Source of the DNA: Euborellia annulipes
Taxonomy: Eukaryota; Arthropoda; Insecta; Dermaptera; Anisolabididae
Direction: 5' to 3'
Assembly (NCBI GenBank): GCA_023213315.1
Contig: JAKCPI010001735.1
Span: 32,311 to 96,310, forward strand
Length of the DNA: 64,000 nucleotides
Shown here: positions 10,248 through 20,376 of the stretch, in pieces
How the letters are laid out: every line of letters begins with the position of its first letter
Position numbering within the stretch: the stretch's first letter is position 1
The notes under the pieces: model-generated
Told to the model about the DNA's origin: nothing
Databases searched by the model: none
Seen by the model: the letters and a program-made list of their open reading frames with translations, nothing else
Made by a program: the position numbers and the translations under genes

Positions 10248-10649
10248 ATTTTTTTTGTTTATTATTTTCCTCAGCCAGCGATTAGAATTTCTATTTTTAG
10301 TTTTGAACTTCATCTCAGTTCCTCACCCCAAATTGACTTATTTTTAATTTTCTAAACCATAGGAATTAAAGTTATTGATTATGGATTTTTTTTTTTTATT
10401 TCGCCCGTTTAGCCATTGATTATGGATTAAAAAGAAATCTTAAAAACTCTAACATTTTTTGGGGTGCCATATTATTTATTAATAATATATCAAAAAATGA
10501 AATTTTTTTGATAAAGTATTAGGGAATTTGAAGCAGCTAATATTTAAATCAATTTATTTATTTTAAAATGAAAGAGAGCTTTAAACCATTTTGGGTGGAA
10601 TTTACTGTACCTATATCTAAAAAATTTTTAGAAATTAAAAAAAAAAAAA
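10248..10649. other. AT-rich stretch, possibly decayed TH body
   Basis: It lies between two TH parts in the same orientation. No block can be aligned to the TH body by eye, so it may be a replaced or heavily mutated interior. Confidence 0.3.
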
Positions 10650-10880
10650 AACATACATCCGTAGTGTACTATTTGGCTGATTGTATTCAAAAGCTCATAT
10701 TTTAAGTCAGGAAAGTACCTACGAATTTCTAACTCGAGGCACTTTTTGTTCTTGTGATCTACAAACACACAGTATTTTTTCAATCAGAGACCCTCAAAAC
10801 GTGTATTTCCATCAAAATTATGGTATTGATTTTTTATTAAAATATAATATCAATACATTGTCTATATAAGTAAGAGAAAG
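10650..10880 (-). mobile_element. TH element, 5' part (degenerate)
   Basis: The degenerate body ends with AAAACGTGTATTTCCATCAA and a terminal TATAAGTAAGAGAAAGTAAA, the complement of the family 5' hairpin. Confidence 0.65.
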
Positions 10881-11020
10881 TAAAAGTGTATGACTCCTAA
10901 GTTGCGAGGTCCTGAAGCCATTGTGTACTTATTAAATATAAATAGTAAAAAAATAATCGATAATACTAGGCATATCCCTATTTGAATGATTAACTAATAA
11001 AGTATTAATCTTTGTTTCAG

Positions 11021-11064
11021 GTAAGGAGAAACATCAATACTTAACATTAATAACAACAACAAAG
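11021..11064 (+). other. Candidate recursive-splicing exon (44 nt)
   Basis: TTAATCTTTGTTTCAG ends at 11020 and is followed directly by GTAAGG, so an acceptor abuts a donor. A branch-like TTAACTAAT lies about 25 nt upstream. After 44 nt a consensus donor GTAAGT starts at 11065. This is the structure of a recursive-splice site with its RS-exon: first splicing regenerates a 5' splice site at 11021, or the 44 nt are retained. A plain 44-nt microexon is the alternative. Two minus-strand segments at 46921 and 62475 have the same TTTGTTTCAG|GTA core. Confidence 0.45.
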
Positions 11065-11069
11065 GTAAG

Positions 11070-11800
11070 TATTCTTCAAATTCTAATGAATAATTTAAGC
11101 TAATGAATAGAATGATTATATTTCTTAATTCATATGAATAATAAAGGTTTATTTGTTTCAAGTTCATTTCTCCCTACTATAACATTAATTTTATAGTATC
11201 GTAATTAACCAAATAAGTTAGAGATAAATTTATCTCCTTCTTAAATACTTGTTTTAATCACACATTATTTGCTCTTTTAGAGTAGATGAGGAATTATTAG
11301 CTTAAATTATTCATTATATGCTTTATCTAATTATTTCATACCTATTTATGCAATAGTGATCAAATGAGGAAATTAAAAAGATCTTAATTGAAGATGTCTA
11401 AAGATTTCATTTTAATGAATCTATGCAAATTTTATTAAGATATTCAAAGGTAAATTTGAATTAAGCAAAAAATGTTACATTTAGATTCATTTGATTTTGT
11501 TTAAGTAAAAATAAGTTTTTTAACTTGTCTATTTCTTTTTAAATATTAATAGTTCTTTATTGGATATGTCAGGTGTTGTGACTATAAAAAATTGGATTCG
11601 AATTTATTTTTGACCATCTGTTAATACAGAAATAAAAATCTCAATTTGAATTCTAATAATCACTACGCCTGGCATCGTCCAATAAGAAACTATATATAGT
11701 TAAAATAATTAATTTAAATAAGGGAAAAAGTTAGATACCGCCGGGAGTCGACCACTGATCTGCCGATGTAAACTCAGCATGCCCTACTACAGGAACGCAT
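11070..11800. other. AT-rich stretch with a tRNA-like scrap
   Basis: Near 11735-11795 the minus strand reads GTAGTAGGGCATGCTGAG .. GTGGTCGACTCCC, loosely like tRNA A and B boxes. It has no tail or duplication, so it is at best a SINE-head fossil. The rest is plain. Confidence 0.25.
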
Positions 11801-11803
11801 TCG

Positions 11804-11866
11804 CTTATTTAAATTTGATAGATCGCTAAATTTCAGTCTACAAGTGATCTATCAAATTTAAATAAG
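11804..11866. repeat. Perfect 21-bp palindrome
   Basis: CTTATTTAAATTTGATAGAT plus C (11804-11824) is repeated as its exact reverse complement at 11846-11866 around a 21-nt spacer. It is a small stem-loop of unknown origin. Confidence 0.8.
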
Positions 11867-11891
11867 AGCATGAGGTACTGTGGTTGTGGTC

Positions 11892-12245
11892 CAGGGACGG
11901 ATTAAAGAAAAAATTGAAAAAGTTTTAAAAACTAGTCATCTAAAGAAATTATGATTTTTTGTCTAAAATATATTACATTTATTTTAAATAACGGTGCTAG
12001 TATTTGAAGATATTATTTAAAAAATTTTTATACCCGAGAGAGGTACTTGAATCTTCCAACCCCCCCCCCCCCTCCCAGGTTCGCATCCCGTCTCATGGGA
12101 CAAAAATTGTATAAATTGAATTGGCTACCAATCAATTTAAATAAATTGGGGCGGGGTCTAAATGGCCATAGATGCCGAAAAAGACCTTAAATAAAAAATA
12201 AAAAAAATAAAAAAACGCCCCTACCGACAAAATTGCATTGCGTTT
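11892..12245 (+). mobile_element. hAT-like MITE carrying a SINE-2 module
   Basis: It begins CAGGGACGGATTAAAG, like the 41964 element's CAGGGGCGGATTAAAG. Shared blocks follow in order: AACTAGTCATCTAAAGAAAT, a poly-C tract, the SINE-2 body, and CCGACAAAATTGCATT. The right terminus is degraded and no 8-bp duplication is found. It explains how the shorter 41964 element came to contain a SINE-2 tail. Confidence 0.6.
12075..12215 (+). mobile_element. SINE-2 copy
   Basis: GGTTCGCATCCCGTCTCATG resembles a B-box region. The TTTAAATAAATTGG block, the module TAAATGGCCATAGATGCCGA with AAAAGACCTTA, and an A-rich tail follow. It is embedded in the hAT-like MITE around it. Confidence 0.7.
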
Positions 12246-12413
12246 CTGCCGGACTTTTTCTTTGTTTAGGGAAAAAAATAGATTTTATTATGTCAAGTAC
12301 AGCATAGGCCTATTTATAATTTATCTTAAGGTGGAAATGCCAACCTATTTATGCAGACTTCCTCCACTTTCTTCCCCTTAACTTGAGTATTCAGAGAGAA
12401 AAATTTTTTATAA

Positions 12414-12459
12414 TCCAAAGAATTCACCGTTGGCACTAGTTAAAACATTCTTAAATTTT
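12414..12459. repeat. 45-bp dispersed repeat, copy 1
   Basis: TCCAAAGAATTCACCGTTGG continues CACTAGTTAAAACATTC and recurs almost identically at 15031-15075. The flanks are unrelated and no terminal structure is visible. Confidence 0.7.
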
Positions 12460-12469
12460 ACTTATATCA

Positions 12470-13239
12470 AATACCATTTTCATGATATAAGTAACTTAGA
12501 ATCAGAAGTGTCGGACCCCTTCAGAGCCCTAGTCCCGGGTATTTGGACCTCCTCTGTTTGTGGACCTAGATTTATGAATGTTATAAATAGAAGTAATTCT
12601 AAAGTCCTTTTCAGGCTAGTATTATTTCAAGAATAAAATAAGAAATTTTTATAATTATCGAATTTATAAATTATCTACGATGACAGCTGGCAGCTAGTAG
12701 AAAGGAGATAGTGAAGAAATAGAATTAAAGAAACGGAGAGAGATCCGTTGAGTGATAAATAATTATTCTCTACCGATGAAAATTGCAATTGAGATTTAAG
12801 CTTAAAGATAAGCCCCTCTACAGGCCATCGTTTTCGACAAATAAAACCAATGGAATTATTTATGAACTTCCCTGGTAATAATTGAGTTGAAAAACTTTTC
12901 ATCTAAAACTAGTTATCAAACTCTCCCACAAGGTGTCTGATTAAAACGTGCAATTTTATTAATTAAATAAGTAGTCCTAATAATTAAAATAATGTAAATT
13001 AAATTAATCTAAATATATTGATATTTGTAAAACTTTGACTGAATATGAATTTTTCTAAAAATTGATACGTGCAATTCAAATTCCTTCAATTCAAATATTG
13101 ATACATTCATTGATTAAGTAAAAATCCTCTTTTCAGAAAAGATATAGAGGCCTAATAGAAAGTTATTTGGATAGAATATCTTCGAATATTTACAATGCAA
13201 CGGATAAACAAAAGCAGTAAAAAAAAAAGAAATATACAG
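12470..13239. other. AT-rich stretch
   Basis: Nothing was recognised. Short open frames here lack splice sites or protein-like composition. Confidence 0.4.
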
Positions 13240-13555
13240 TAGAAAAGTTCGTATCGTCACGGGACCGACGGTTTGGTACGAATTATCGGGAATACCAATT
13301 ATCGGGAGTATAAAATTAAAATATTAATACGAAGGCTGATTTGTAGAAAGGAAAGAAAAAATGTAAGAGAAGCTTAATTTCCCTCACTTCGCACCACATT
13401 TCGTTTCAGTGAAAAGATAATGAATGAACGAGAAAAACTTGTCTCTCTCACTCGTTCTACTAAACAGTACGAATTAACGAGCTTTTTAAGCTGAAAATAC
13501 GAATTATAAGACGTTTCAAGTGATCTCGAGTATAAAAATTACAGAGGAATCCGGT
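13240..13555. mobile_element. Possible pogo/Tigger-like remnant
   Basis: TACGAATTAT-type boxes recur at about 13278, 13293, 13467 and 13499 beside TCGGGA, and the left end reads CAGTAGAAAAGTTCGTATCG. Terminal phrases of this kind occur in pogo-like elements. The right end is uncertain and no transposase is present. Confidence 0.25.
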
Positions 13556-14179
13556 CTATTTATTTCATAAAATTTTTATTTTATTCTGCATCTAAATTCT
13601 AAAGAATAAAAAATCAATTTTATGAAAATAAAAATAAACTTTTCATTAAGTAGTTTACTATTCATCATTTTCAATCAGTAGACTAGTTTAAAAACTAAAA
13701 TTGGCAATTTTCTCAAATAGCGATTTCATATTTTTTTTTTTTTTTTTATTGTGAGTTTTCGATTTTGAAGAACCTCATCTCGTCTCAGAGTTTAACAGAT
13801 GGAAATAATCTGAAAATTATTTGGGATATTCGTTTATTGATTCGACGAGAGAGAGAGAGAGAGAACGAATGAAAGATGTGGGTGGGTTCGGGTTGGGATG
13901 CGGTTGGGTTGCTGGCAAATCTGACAGCATCTCCTCCCCCTCTAATTCCATTTCATCAATATGGTCCAGAGGCAAGAGATTTATTTCTGGTTGGGCGAAT
14001 CCGATTTATTCATATTGATGTAAAAAAAAAAAAAAAACAGTGTGAAGTGAGTTTAAATAAATTATTATTATTTTATTGGTGAGAAAAGAGCCTAGTCCAT
14101 CATAGGTTTAATTTAGTATAAGTATATGATGCATTTTGTTTTGTTTAATTTCAACCTAACCATCCAATATTACTTTAAT
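13556..14179. other. AT-rich stretch with GA microsatellite
   Basis: A (GA) run lies at about 13847-13864. G-rich DNA follows to 13990 and gives short open frames with no support. Confidence 0.4.
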
Positions 14180-14540
14180 TTTTACTTTCTTATATATGAG
14201 AGAGAAAGTATTGGATTCATGTCAAAAATTCGATGTCGAGATTTTGATGGATATATACGTTTTGAGGTCCCCTGAATCAAAAAAAAAAAGTGGTTTTTGG
14301 TCTGTCTGTCTGTGAACAAAATATCTCAAGAACGAAAAGAGCTAGGAGGTTGAAATTTTATGTTTAAGTTAGTCATCTCCCTGGGACGTGACATGAACCT
14401 TTTGAACAAAATCTGTCAAAGAGTAATAGTACTTTACTGATGCACTTGTTCAGTTTTTTTCGATTTTCTCAAAAATTCGCTTTAACGATTTTGATTAAAA
14501 TTCAAAAATCAATTATTTTTTAGATACTCTTCATTTTAAA
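14180..14540 (+). mobile_element. TH element, 5' half
   Basis: TTTACTTTCTTATATATGAG opens the copy. The conserved CATGTCAAAAATTCGATGTC block, a GTCTGTCTGTCTG tract and the TTTACTGATGCACTTGTTCA block follow. It stops near 14540, before the 3' hairpin. Confidence 0.85.
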
Positions 14541-14817
14541 AAATTATTTATTTATCATTTTGCATCAATATTTAGCCTATACTTATTAGCTGACATTTTC
14601 ACTTAATAAAAGTCCAGAAGACTTGTATTAAAATATATATTAGTACATTCTAATAAAATAATCAATTTATTCTGAATCAATAAGTTTGTTATTTCCTATT
14701 TAAATTAGTTTAATTGTATGGACTAGTTGATTTTTTATTTTCAGACACAAAATAATAAAATAAAATATAGCAAATGAGAATTATAGTGATAACTAATTAA
14801 TTTGTTTTTTTTTTAAT

Positions 14818-14941
14818 TTGATTCAAGGTCTTTTTCGAAATCTAAGGCCTTTTAGACCCTATCTCTATTTATTGAAAATTGGTAGCCAAATCAATTGAAT
14901 TAAATTTTTCTCGCTAGGGACGGGAAGGTAATCCGGGTACT
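14818..14941 (-). mobile_element. SINE-2 copy
   Basis: Read on the minus strand: a CCGGATTACCTTCCCGTCCC head, AATTGGCTACCAATTTTC, then GGTCTAAAAGGCCTTAGATT and a GAAAAAGACCTT end. Target duplications are not clear. Confidence 0.65.
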
Positions 14942-15030
14942 AATTAATTTAAATAAATATTAAAGACTGAAAATAAATTCTATTAATATAAAAGTATAAT
15001 TATACTCTATATCGAAAAGTCAAAATAAAG

Positions 15031-15075
15031 TCCAAAGAATTCACCGTTGGCACTAGTTGAAACATTCTTAAATTT
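15031..15075. repeat. 45-bp dispersed repeat, copy 2
   Basis: Near-identical to 12414-12459 (TCCAAAGAATTCACCGTTGG and onward). Both copies lie about 100-200 bp after a SINE-2 insertion. Confidence 0.7.
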
Positions 15076-15334
15076 AATTTAATTATCATCTAATTATATA
15101 TCTATATCTATAATTAGATCAAAATAAAGACCTAAAAAATTAAATTAATATATGGACCCTGTTACGCATTAGTGTGTCAAGTTGTTGGATTTTTAATAAT
15201 TTTTACTCGGGTTAAAAAAAAATGATTTTCAAATGACACAATAGGTATTGAACATGGTTGTTGGATTTATTTGAATTTTAATATTGAAAATGTTATTGAA
15301 TTTTAGATTAAATAACGAATGAATATTTCAATTT

Positions 15335-16202
15335 AAAAAATCTGGTGTGACTGGCGCACAGCACACAACTTTCTCTTACCCTTCGGTAAGAGAAAGTTGC
15401 TACTATAGCTGGTCACACCAGATTTTTTGTGTCGAGATATATTTAGTTTCCGATAGCACCTTAGTTTCAAACTTGCATTTTAAATGTTGACTGCTTCAAA
15501 TAAACTATGGTTATTTTTCAAAATTTTAATCTCATATTTGGACATTTTATACACAATATAGAATCGTAAATAAATACAAAATTTCATAAGAATTGGAAAA
15601 AAAAATTTTAAATGCCTAAAAAGTTCTAAAGGGGACCCCCTTTTGAATCGAAATTAACATACAAATCCCTATAGGAAATTAACATTGTTCCTATGCGAAG
15701 ATAAGGTGGAAAGGGAATTTAAAAAGAGTAGAGAGAGACGATAATGTTTGCAAGTGAGAGAGAGACATATATGTTTTCTTTGAAACAATTAAAGACACAA
15801 ATAAATTTAAAAAAAATGGGAATTTAAATAATAATTGATTTTTAATCTAATAAAAGAAAAAAGATTTAAATTCCGTTACCATGGCAACCATTTCTATCTT
15901 TCCTATGAAGAACAAGAGTAAAGTGGTCTTCAGAAGATTTCAACGGCAAAATGAGAATATACATTTTAAAGAGCATCTAAAAAATAATTGATTTTTGAAT
16001 TTTAAAAAAAATCCTTGAGGGAATTTTGAGAAAATCGAAAAAAACTGAAAAAGTACATCAGTAAAGTACTAGTACTTTTTGGCCGATTTTGTTCAAAAGC
16101 TTATTTTGAGATTGTGGGAAGGTACCTAAGTTAAATATAAAATTTCAATCCGGTAGCTCAATTCCTTCATGCTAAAAATCTGTCCACACATACAGACACA
16201 CG

Positions 16203-16245
<43 letters not shown>

Positions 16246-16376
16246 CAATTTGCGGGACCCACTTTTTTGGACTCAGGGGACCTCAAAACATGTATATCCA
16301 TCAAAATCTCGACATCGAATTTTTGACATGATCGCAATACTTTCTCTCCTTATATATATAGGCTAAGAGAAAGTAA
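15335..16376 (-). mobile_element. TH element, full-length long subtype
   Basis: This is the best complete copy with the one at 62911. From the left it contains the TTCG-looped hairpin (TCTGGTGTGACTGG ... GGTCACACCAGATTTTTTG), then CACCTTAGTTTCAAACTTGC and the long-subtype block with GGGGACCCCCTTTTGAATCG. The TTACCATGGCAACCATTTCT block, an expanded CA tract (16195-16243) and the 5' hairpin ending CTAAGAGAAAGTAAAA complete it. Its length is about 1.04 kb. It has no ORF and no evident target duplication. Confidence 0.92.
16195..16243. repeat. (CA)n microsatellite inside TH
   Basis: About 24 CA units lie at the position where other TH copies hold GTCTG and GT repeats (complement). Confidence 0.95.
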
Positions 16377-16837
16377 AACTAAATGATTATATGATCAAGA
16401 GGGCTTCGTATCTTTTTTTTCATTTGATCTTCCTCTTTAAAGGTCATAATGTCACTGAACTCTCGGATTTTTATTTATTCTATCAAATCTATAAAATGGG
16501 AAAATCAAACAGGTTCTAAACGAATTTTGTTTTGGTATCAGTAATCCGAAGACAAGTAAAAAAAAAAAAATATATATATGTAAATCCCCTAGTTCTAGTG
16601 ATTGTAACGTTTCTAATTTACAGAAGTCAACTGGTGTTGGAATATTTGAAAAAATCCCGTCTTAGCCTATATAATGAACTGAACATAATCCTCAAATTTT
16701 CTTAAATCTGGGCAAACGATTTGAGCTGGGCGAGATGTTCCATTTATGGGACATCATTTTAACCCTCTTTGGAGTTGGATTTTCGAGATGTGAATTTAAA
16801 TATATAGATAGCTGTGGTGTAATTTAGGAATGAAAAG

Positions 16838-17085
16838 AGCAGCTATTATTTTTTCTTTTAGCTATTTATTCTTATCCAGGGGATGTTTTGATTCGAGTTT
16901 GGACATCTTCAGTCCGATCAGCGAGTCTTCAGGAGGACGATATGCATAATTGGGGACTTATCAAAATAGCGCCCTCATGAAGGAACTGCCATAACTGAAG
17001 ATGCCCAAACCCTAACCGAAACATCAGATGTTTACGAATAAATATTTAAAATAAAAAATCATACCTGCACTTCTCAATGGTCTTA
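16838..17085. repeat. Inverted-repeat element (IR-D)
   Basis: Diverged arms at 16838-16922 and 16996-17085 face each other. Each carries the CTGAAGATG..CCGAAACATC variant of the recurrent module (right arm: ACTGAAGATGCCCAAACCCT with AACCGAAACATC). MITE or foldback-like, no coding. Confidence 0.6.
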
Positions 17086-18406
17086 AATTACCATGCAAAT
17101 AAAACATTGAACCTTCGTCAAAAACATTTTAAGTAGATATTTTTCTAATATCCTCTGATTTATTGGAAATTTTCTATTTTTAGACCAAATCAATGAGTTT
17201 GTCCTTGTTCTAAAATACGCCTACATGTTGGATGGGCTTACAAGTAGGTATACGTGCATGCAGTGAGAGAATATGTCATGTCAAATTTTCTTTACCTTTC
17301 CTCTCTTATCATTAGCTTATCCTTATAAAACTTGAAATTTTAATTGTAGTCTATGGTATATGAAACACATTATACTACTTGATTTGTATTTATCTAATAG
17401 AATAATTAATGAAGCTACCAAATTAATTTTTAAAAATGGTTTCGATTTGAACTCATTTGTTCAGACATATGAAGAAAATTAAATTTAAAATCGATAAACT
17501 AGAGAAAATTTTAAAAAATGACAGGACAAATTTATTCAAGTATAAATGAAAGACCATATAAATTTTCGGAAATAATCGAAAATTTACGAAGCAAGGAGAA
17601 AGAAAACTAACATCAAAGGAAGTATCTACGTTTTTACAAGATGTGAGCCTAAATATCAACTCAAAATTTGAATAGAAAAAACGTCATTATATAAAGAAGG
17701 ACGGAAGATCGTAGAAGACTGCACACCCCCTGGTAGAGTACAAAGATTTCGCTTTGTTTATGCGTAGGCCTAATCTAAATTTGGGGACTCCACAGATCCA
17801 ATTATTTAGAAAATATCGAAACAACATACAAAAAATAAAAATGATTTTAGACACTCCAAAGATAGACGTCATTTTTTGGATATTTTAGTTTTTTTTTTTT
17901 TTTCGCTGAGGAGACTCTTGACAAAAATAAGAAATAAAATATTGTGAGTCGTCTTTAGATAGGTTGATTAACGGTGAGCAAAAAATAATTAAAAATTCTT
18001 TAATTCACAAAACCCTTGGCTTATTCTACTTATGAAAGAAAGAGACCATCCTGTATATAAAAGGACATTCAAATAATATAATTCCTAAACTTTTCAAATT
18101 GTCTCTTATAAGAGAATATAAAATTCTCATTATTGAAGGACTTTTTCACCTAAATAATAATTAAGACGTCAATCAAGGAAAAAGAGACCTTTTTCTTTTC
18201 CGATTTCGATTATAAAGAGTTCTTCTTCGTTTCTTTAAACCTCAAGTTGATAAATTGAAATTGGATGTTTATTGTACAAAAAGAAAAAAAAAGGAAGAGA
18301 AAAAGGAAAAAAAAAAGAGAATGAAAAGAAATAAATTTCCTTTTGATAGAATTAATAATGTTAAAAGGAATAGATGACGTAGTCATCGCTATTAAAAAAA
18401 ACTCAC
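17086..18406. other. Low-repeat AT-rich stretch
   Basis: No element from the window's families was seen. A purine-only run spans roughly 18278-18331. A palindrome GATGACGTAGTCATC lies at about 18373-18387, just past the donor side of the exon candidate at 18407. Confidence 0.4.
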
Positions 18407-18542
18407 CTCGGACAAAAGTTGGTGTCTTCTTTATCGGTTGGATTCCATTGGTTTTCAATCACTTTTCAGTTGGCGTTCGTTCGTTCGTTCGTTCAGTTCG
18501 CCAATATTGCCGGAATACCGGACGAATTTTCGATTCACCGCC
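18407..18542 (-). other. Probable non-coding exon, minus strand (136 nt)
   Basis: On the minus strand a pyrimidine-rich acceptor TTATTATCATTTCTTCCAG precedes 18542 and a consensus donor CCGAG|GTGAGTTTT follows 18407. The segment is GC-rich for the window and includes a GAAC tetranucleotide run (18474-18495) and CCGGTATTCCGG. All three frames contain stops, so it would be a 5' UTR or non-coding RNA exon. A further GC-richer block at 18555-18690 lies upstream on the same strand. A chance pair of splice sites is the alternative. Confidence 0.35.
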
Positions 18543-18960
18543 CTGGAAGAAATGATAATAAACTGTAATCATGTTGGCAATAGTTCAAAGGGCTTCCGCT
18601 TCCAACTCCACCTCCATACAAAATAAAAAAAAAGCTTCAATCGCCCACCCGTAGCATCAAAAAAGATGGGATCTAAGAGGCAACCAACACTGTTTTATCT
18701 CTTAATTCTTTTCTCTTTTATTTTTTTACCTCTTGTTTACTTTCTTTTATTCTTAATTTTTTACCCATTAAAAGAGTAAAAGAATAGCTAAAGAAAATAA
18801 TTCTTTAATTTTTGTTATACTTGATAGGTTTAAAAAGACAGTACTCTACAAAGGGAGATGGAAGTACTGAGATATTGCAATATTGAATCCTACATGAGCT
18901 TGTAACAAGCACGTAACTGTGTATAATAGGCCTACACTGTTGTGTGTTTGTGTTACTAAA

Positions 18961-19225
18961 CAGTGGCGTCATTTGGGGGGGGGGGGCATTTGCCCCGCCC
19001 CCCAAAGGGCTCTGATTTTTATAAAATTTTATATTATTCTAAATAAACTACTCCAAAATACATCTACGAGTATACAAACTGTACAAAATTAAACAATTAA
19101 TTAAATTAAATATGTTTTGGCCAAATTTGAGTACTCATTTGTAAGTAAATTTTAAGAAAAAAAAAATGTTTGCCCCCCCAAGAAAAAATTTGCCCCCCCA
19201 AGAAAAAGTTGAAATGACGCCACTG
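18961..19225. mobile_element. hAT-like MITE with G/C tracts
   Basis: Ends CAGTGGCGTCATTT and AAATGACGCCACTG are exact inverted repeats. Subterminal poly-G and repeated TTTGCCCCCCCAAG blocks lie inside. The expected 8-bp duplication is not clear (TTACTAAA against TATATAAG), so the target site has diverged or been rearranged. Confidence 0.75.
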
Positions 19226-19892
19226 TATATAAGCCTAAATGTTGATGGTAAAATGTTGCTCGATTTGAATAAAATAAATTCTATTTTGTAAAATCCCAAA
19301 TATTTATTGCATTATATTACAGTAACCAGAAAAAACTTTGGAAAGGGAAGAGGTAGGGGAGGAAATAATACCTAATCTAATTTCCTGGTATGTGTGTAAG
19401 GTGTACATTGGCTTATAGCATATTTCAGATTTTGTTTAAGTGTAGCACTCAGCAGCTAAGCTAGACTAAACCCTTATAAATATTCATCCATCCCTTGATT
19501 TAAATAAAAAAAAAAATTTATTTATTCATTAATTAATCGAAATTAATGTGTGCTTGAAGAAATTAACGATTTTCACTTAATAAAATTTATATAATCTCTT
19601 TATTTGATTTATAAATTACAAATTCCATTAAGATATTAAAATAACATGGAAAAGAGTATTTAAGAAAAGCGAGAGAACCTGTTCATGAATATTTATTTAT
19701 AAAAGATATATTGCTTAGCACTTGAGAAAAAAATCAATATAGGCTATCTATTGTAATAATATTGTGAATAATAATTCTGAAGACACACTTTTAAATTCAG
19801 GCTATTATCAATTCTACTATGATACTATTGAAATTCCCAGCATTTTAATATAAATCTAATGCTAGGACAGGGGTTAGGAAGAGTATTTCCTT
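19226..19892. other. AT-rich stretch
   Basis: No recognised element or exon. Confidence 0.45.
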
Positions 19893-20148
19893 TTTTTTAA
19901 CATTGACACTTTTTTTCCCACAGACACACACAAACACAGTCTTTTTTTCGACAACTCAGGCCATATAAGACTAAACGATACTCATTATTTGTTAATATTT
20001 ATATATAATTGGGAGTCCAGGAATATTTATTTAGGCCATTTGGTATCCAAATGGCTTGGAATAAAATCATCGGACTCTCTGGGATCCGAACCCGCGACCT
20101 TTGTTATAGAAGGCCAGCACGCTAGCATCTACACCAAGGCCCGAGGGT
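19893..20148 (-). mobile_element. SINE-1, full length, 10-bp duplication
   Basis: The 256-bp tRNA-derived SINE is flanked by GTATTTCCTT at 19883-19892 and 20149-20158. On the minus strand a tRNA-like head (A-box-like TTGGTGTAGATGC, B box GGGTTCGGATCCC) is followed by the CATTTGG-ATA-CCAAATG hairpin, a module with GCC..TGAGTTGTCGAAAAA, and a GTGTG/A tail. RNA polymerase III transcription and LINE-driven insertion are known for such elements. Confidence 0.88.
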
Positions 20149-20237
20149 GTATTTCCTTAATTGTTGATCCTAAAGAAAATAATAGCCTACTCCCTAATAG
20201 AATATTGTTATTTATTTATTTATTTATTATTATTATT

Positions 20238-20376
20238 TTTTTTTTTAAAACATTCACACTTTTTTCTCATTCACATTCACATTCACACAGTCTTTTCGGC
20301 AACTGAGGCCATTTAAGACTTTTAACGATACTCAGTATGTTTAATATATCAATTGGGAGTCCAGGCATTTTTATTT
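20238..20376 (-). mobile_element. SINE-1, 5'-truncated
   Basis: Only the 3' half is present: the complement of CAGTTGCCGAAAAGACTGTG and the GTGAATGTGAATGTGA tail, ending before the hairpin and tRNA head. It lies 90 bp from the full copy at 19893. Confidence 0.8.

Noticed and set aside
15341..15430. microRNA precursor
   Set aside because: The hairpin is the end of a multicopy TH element, is longer and more perfect than typical animal pre-miRNAs, and recurs in many decayed copies.
17055..17085. Minus-strand GTGCAG|GTATGA as a recursive-splice site
   Set aside because: There is no pyrimidine tract and it lies in the arm of an inverted repeat.
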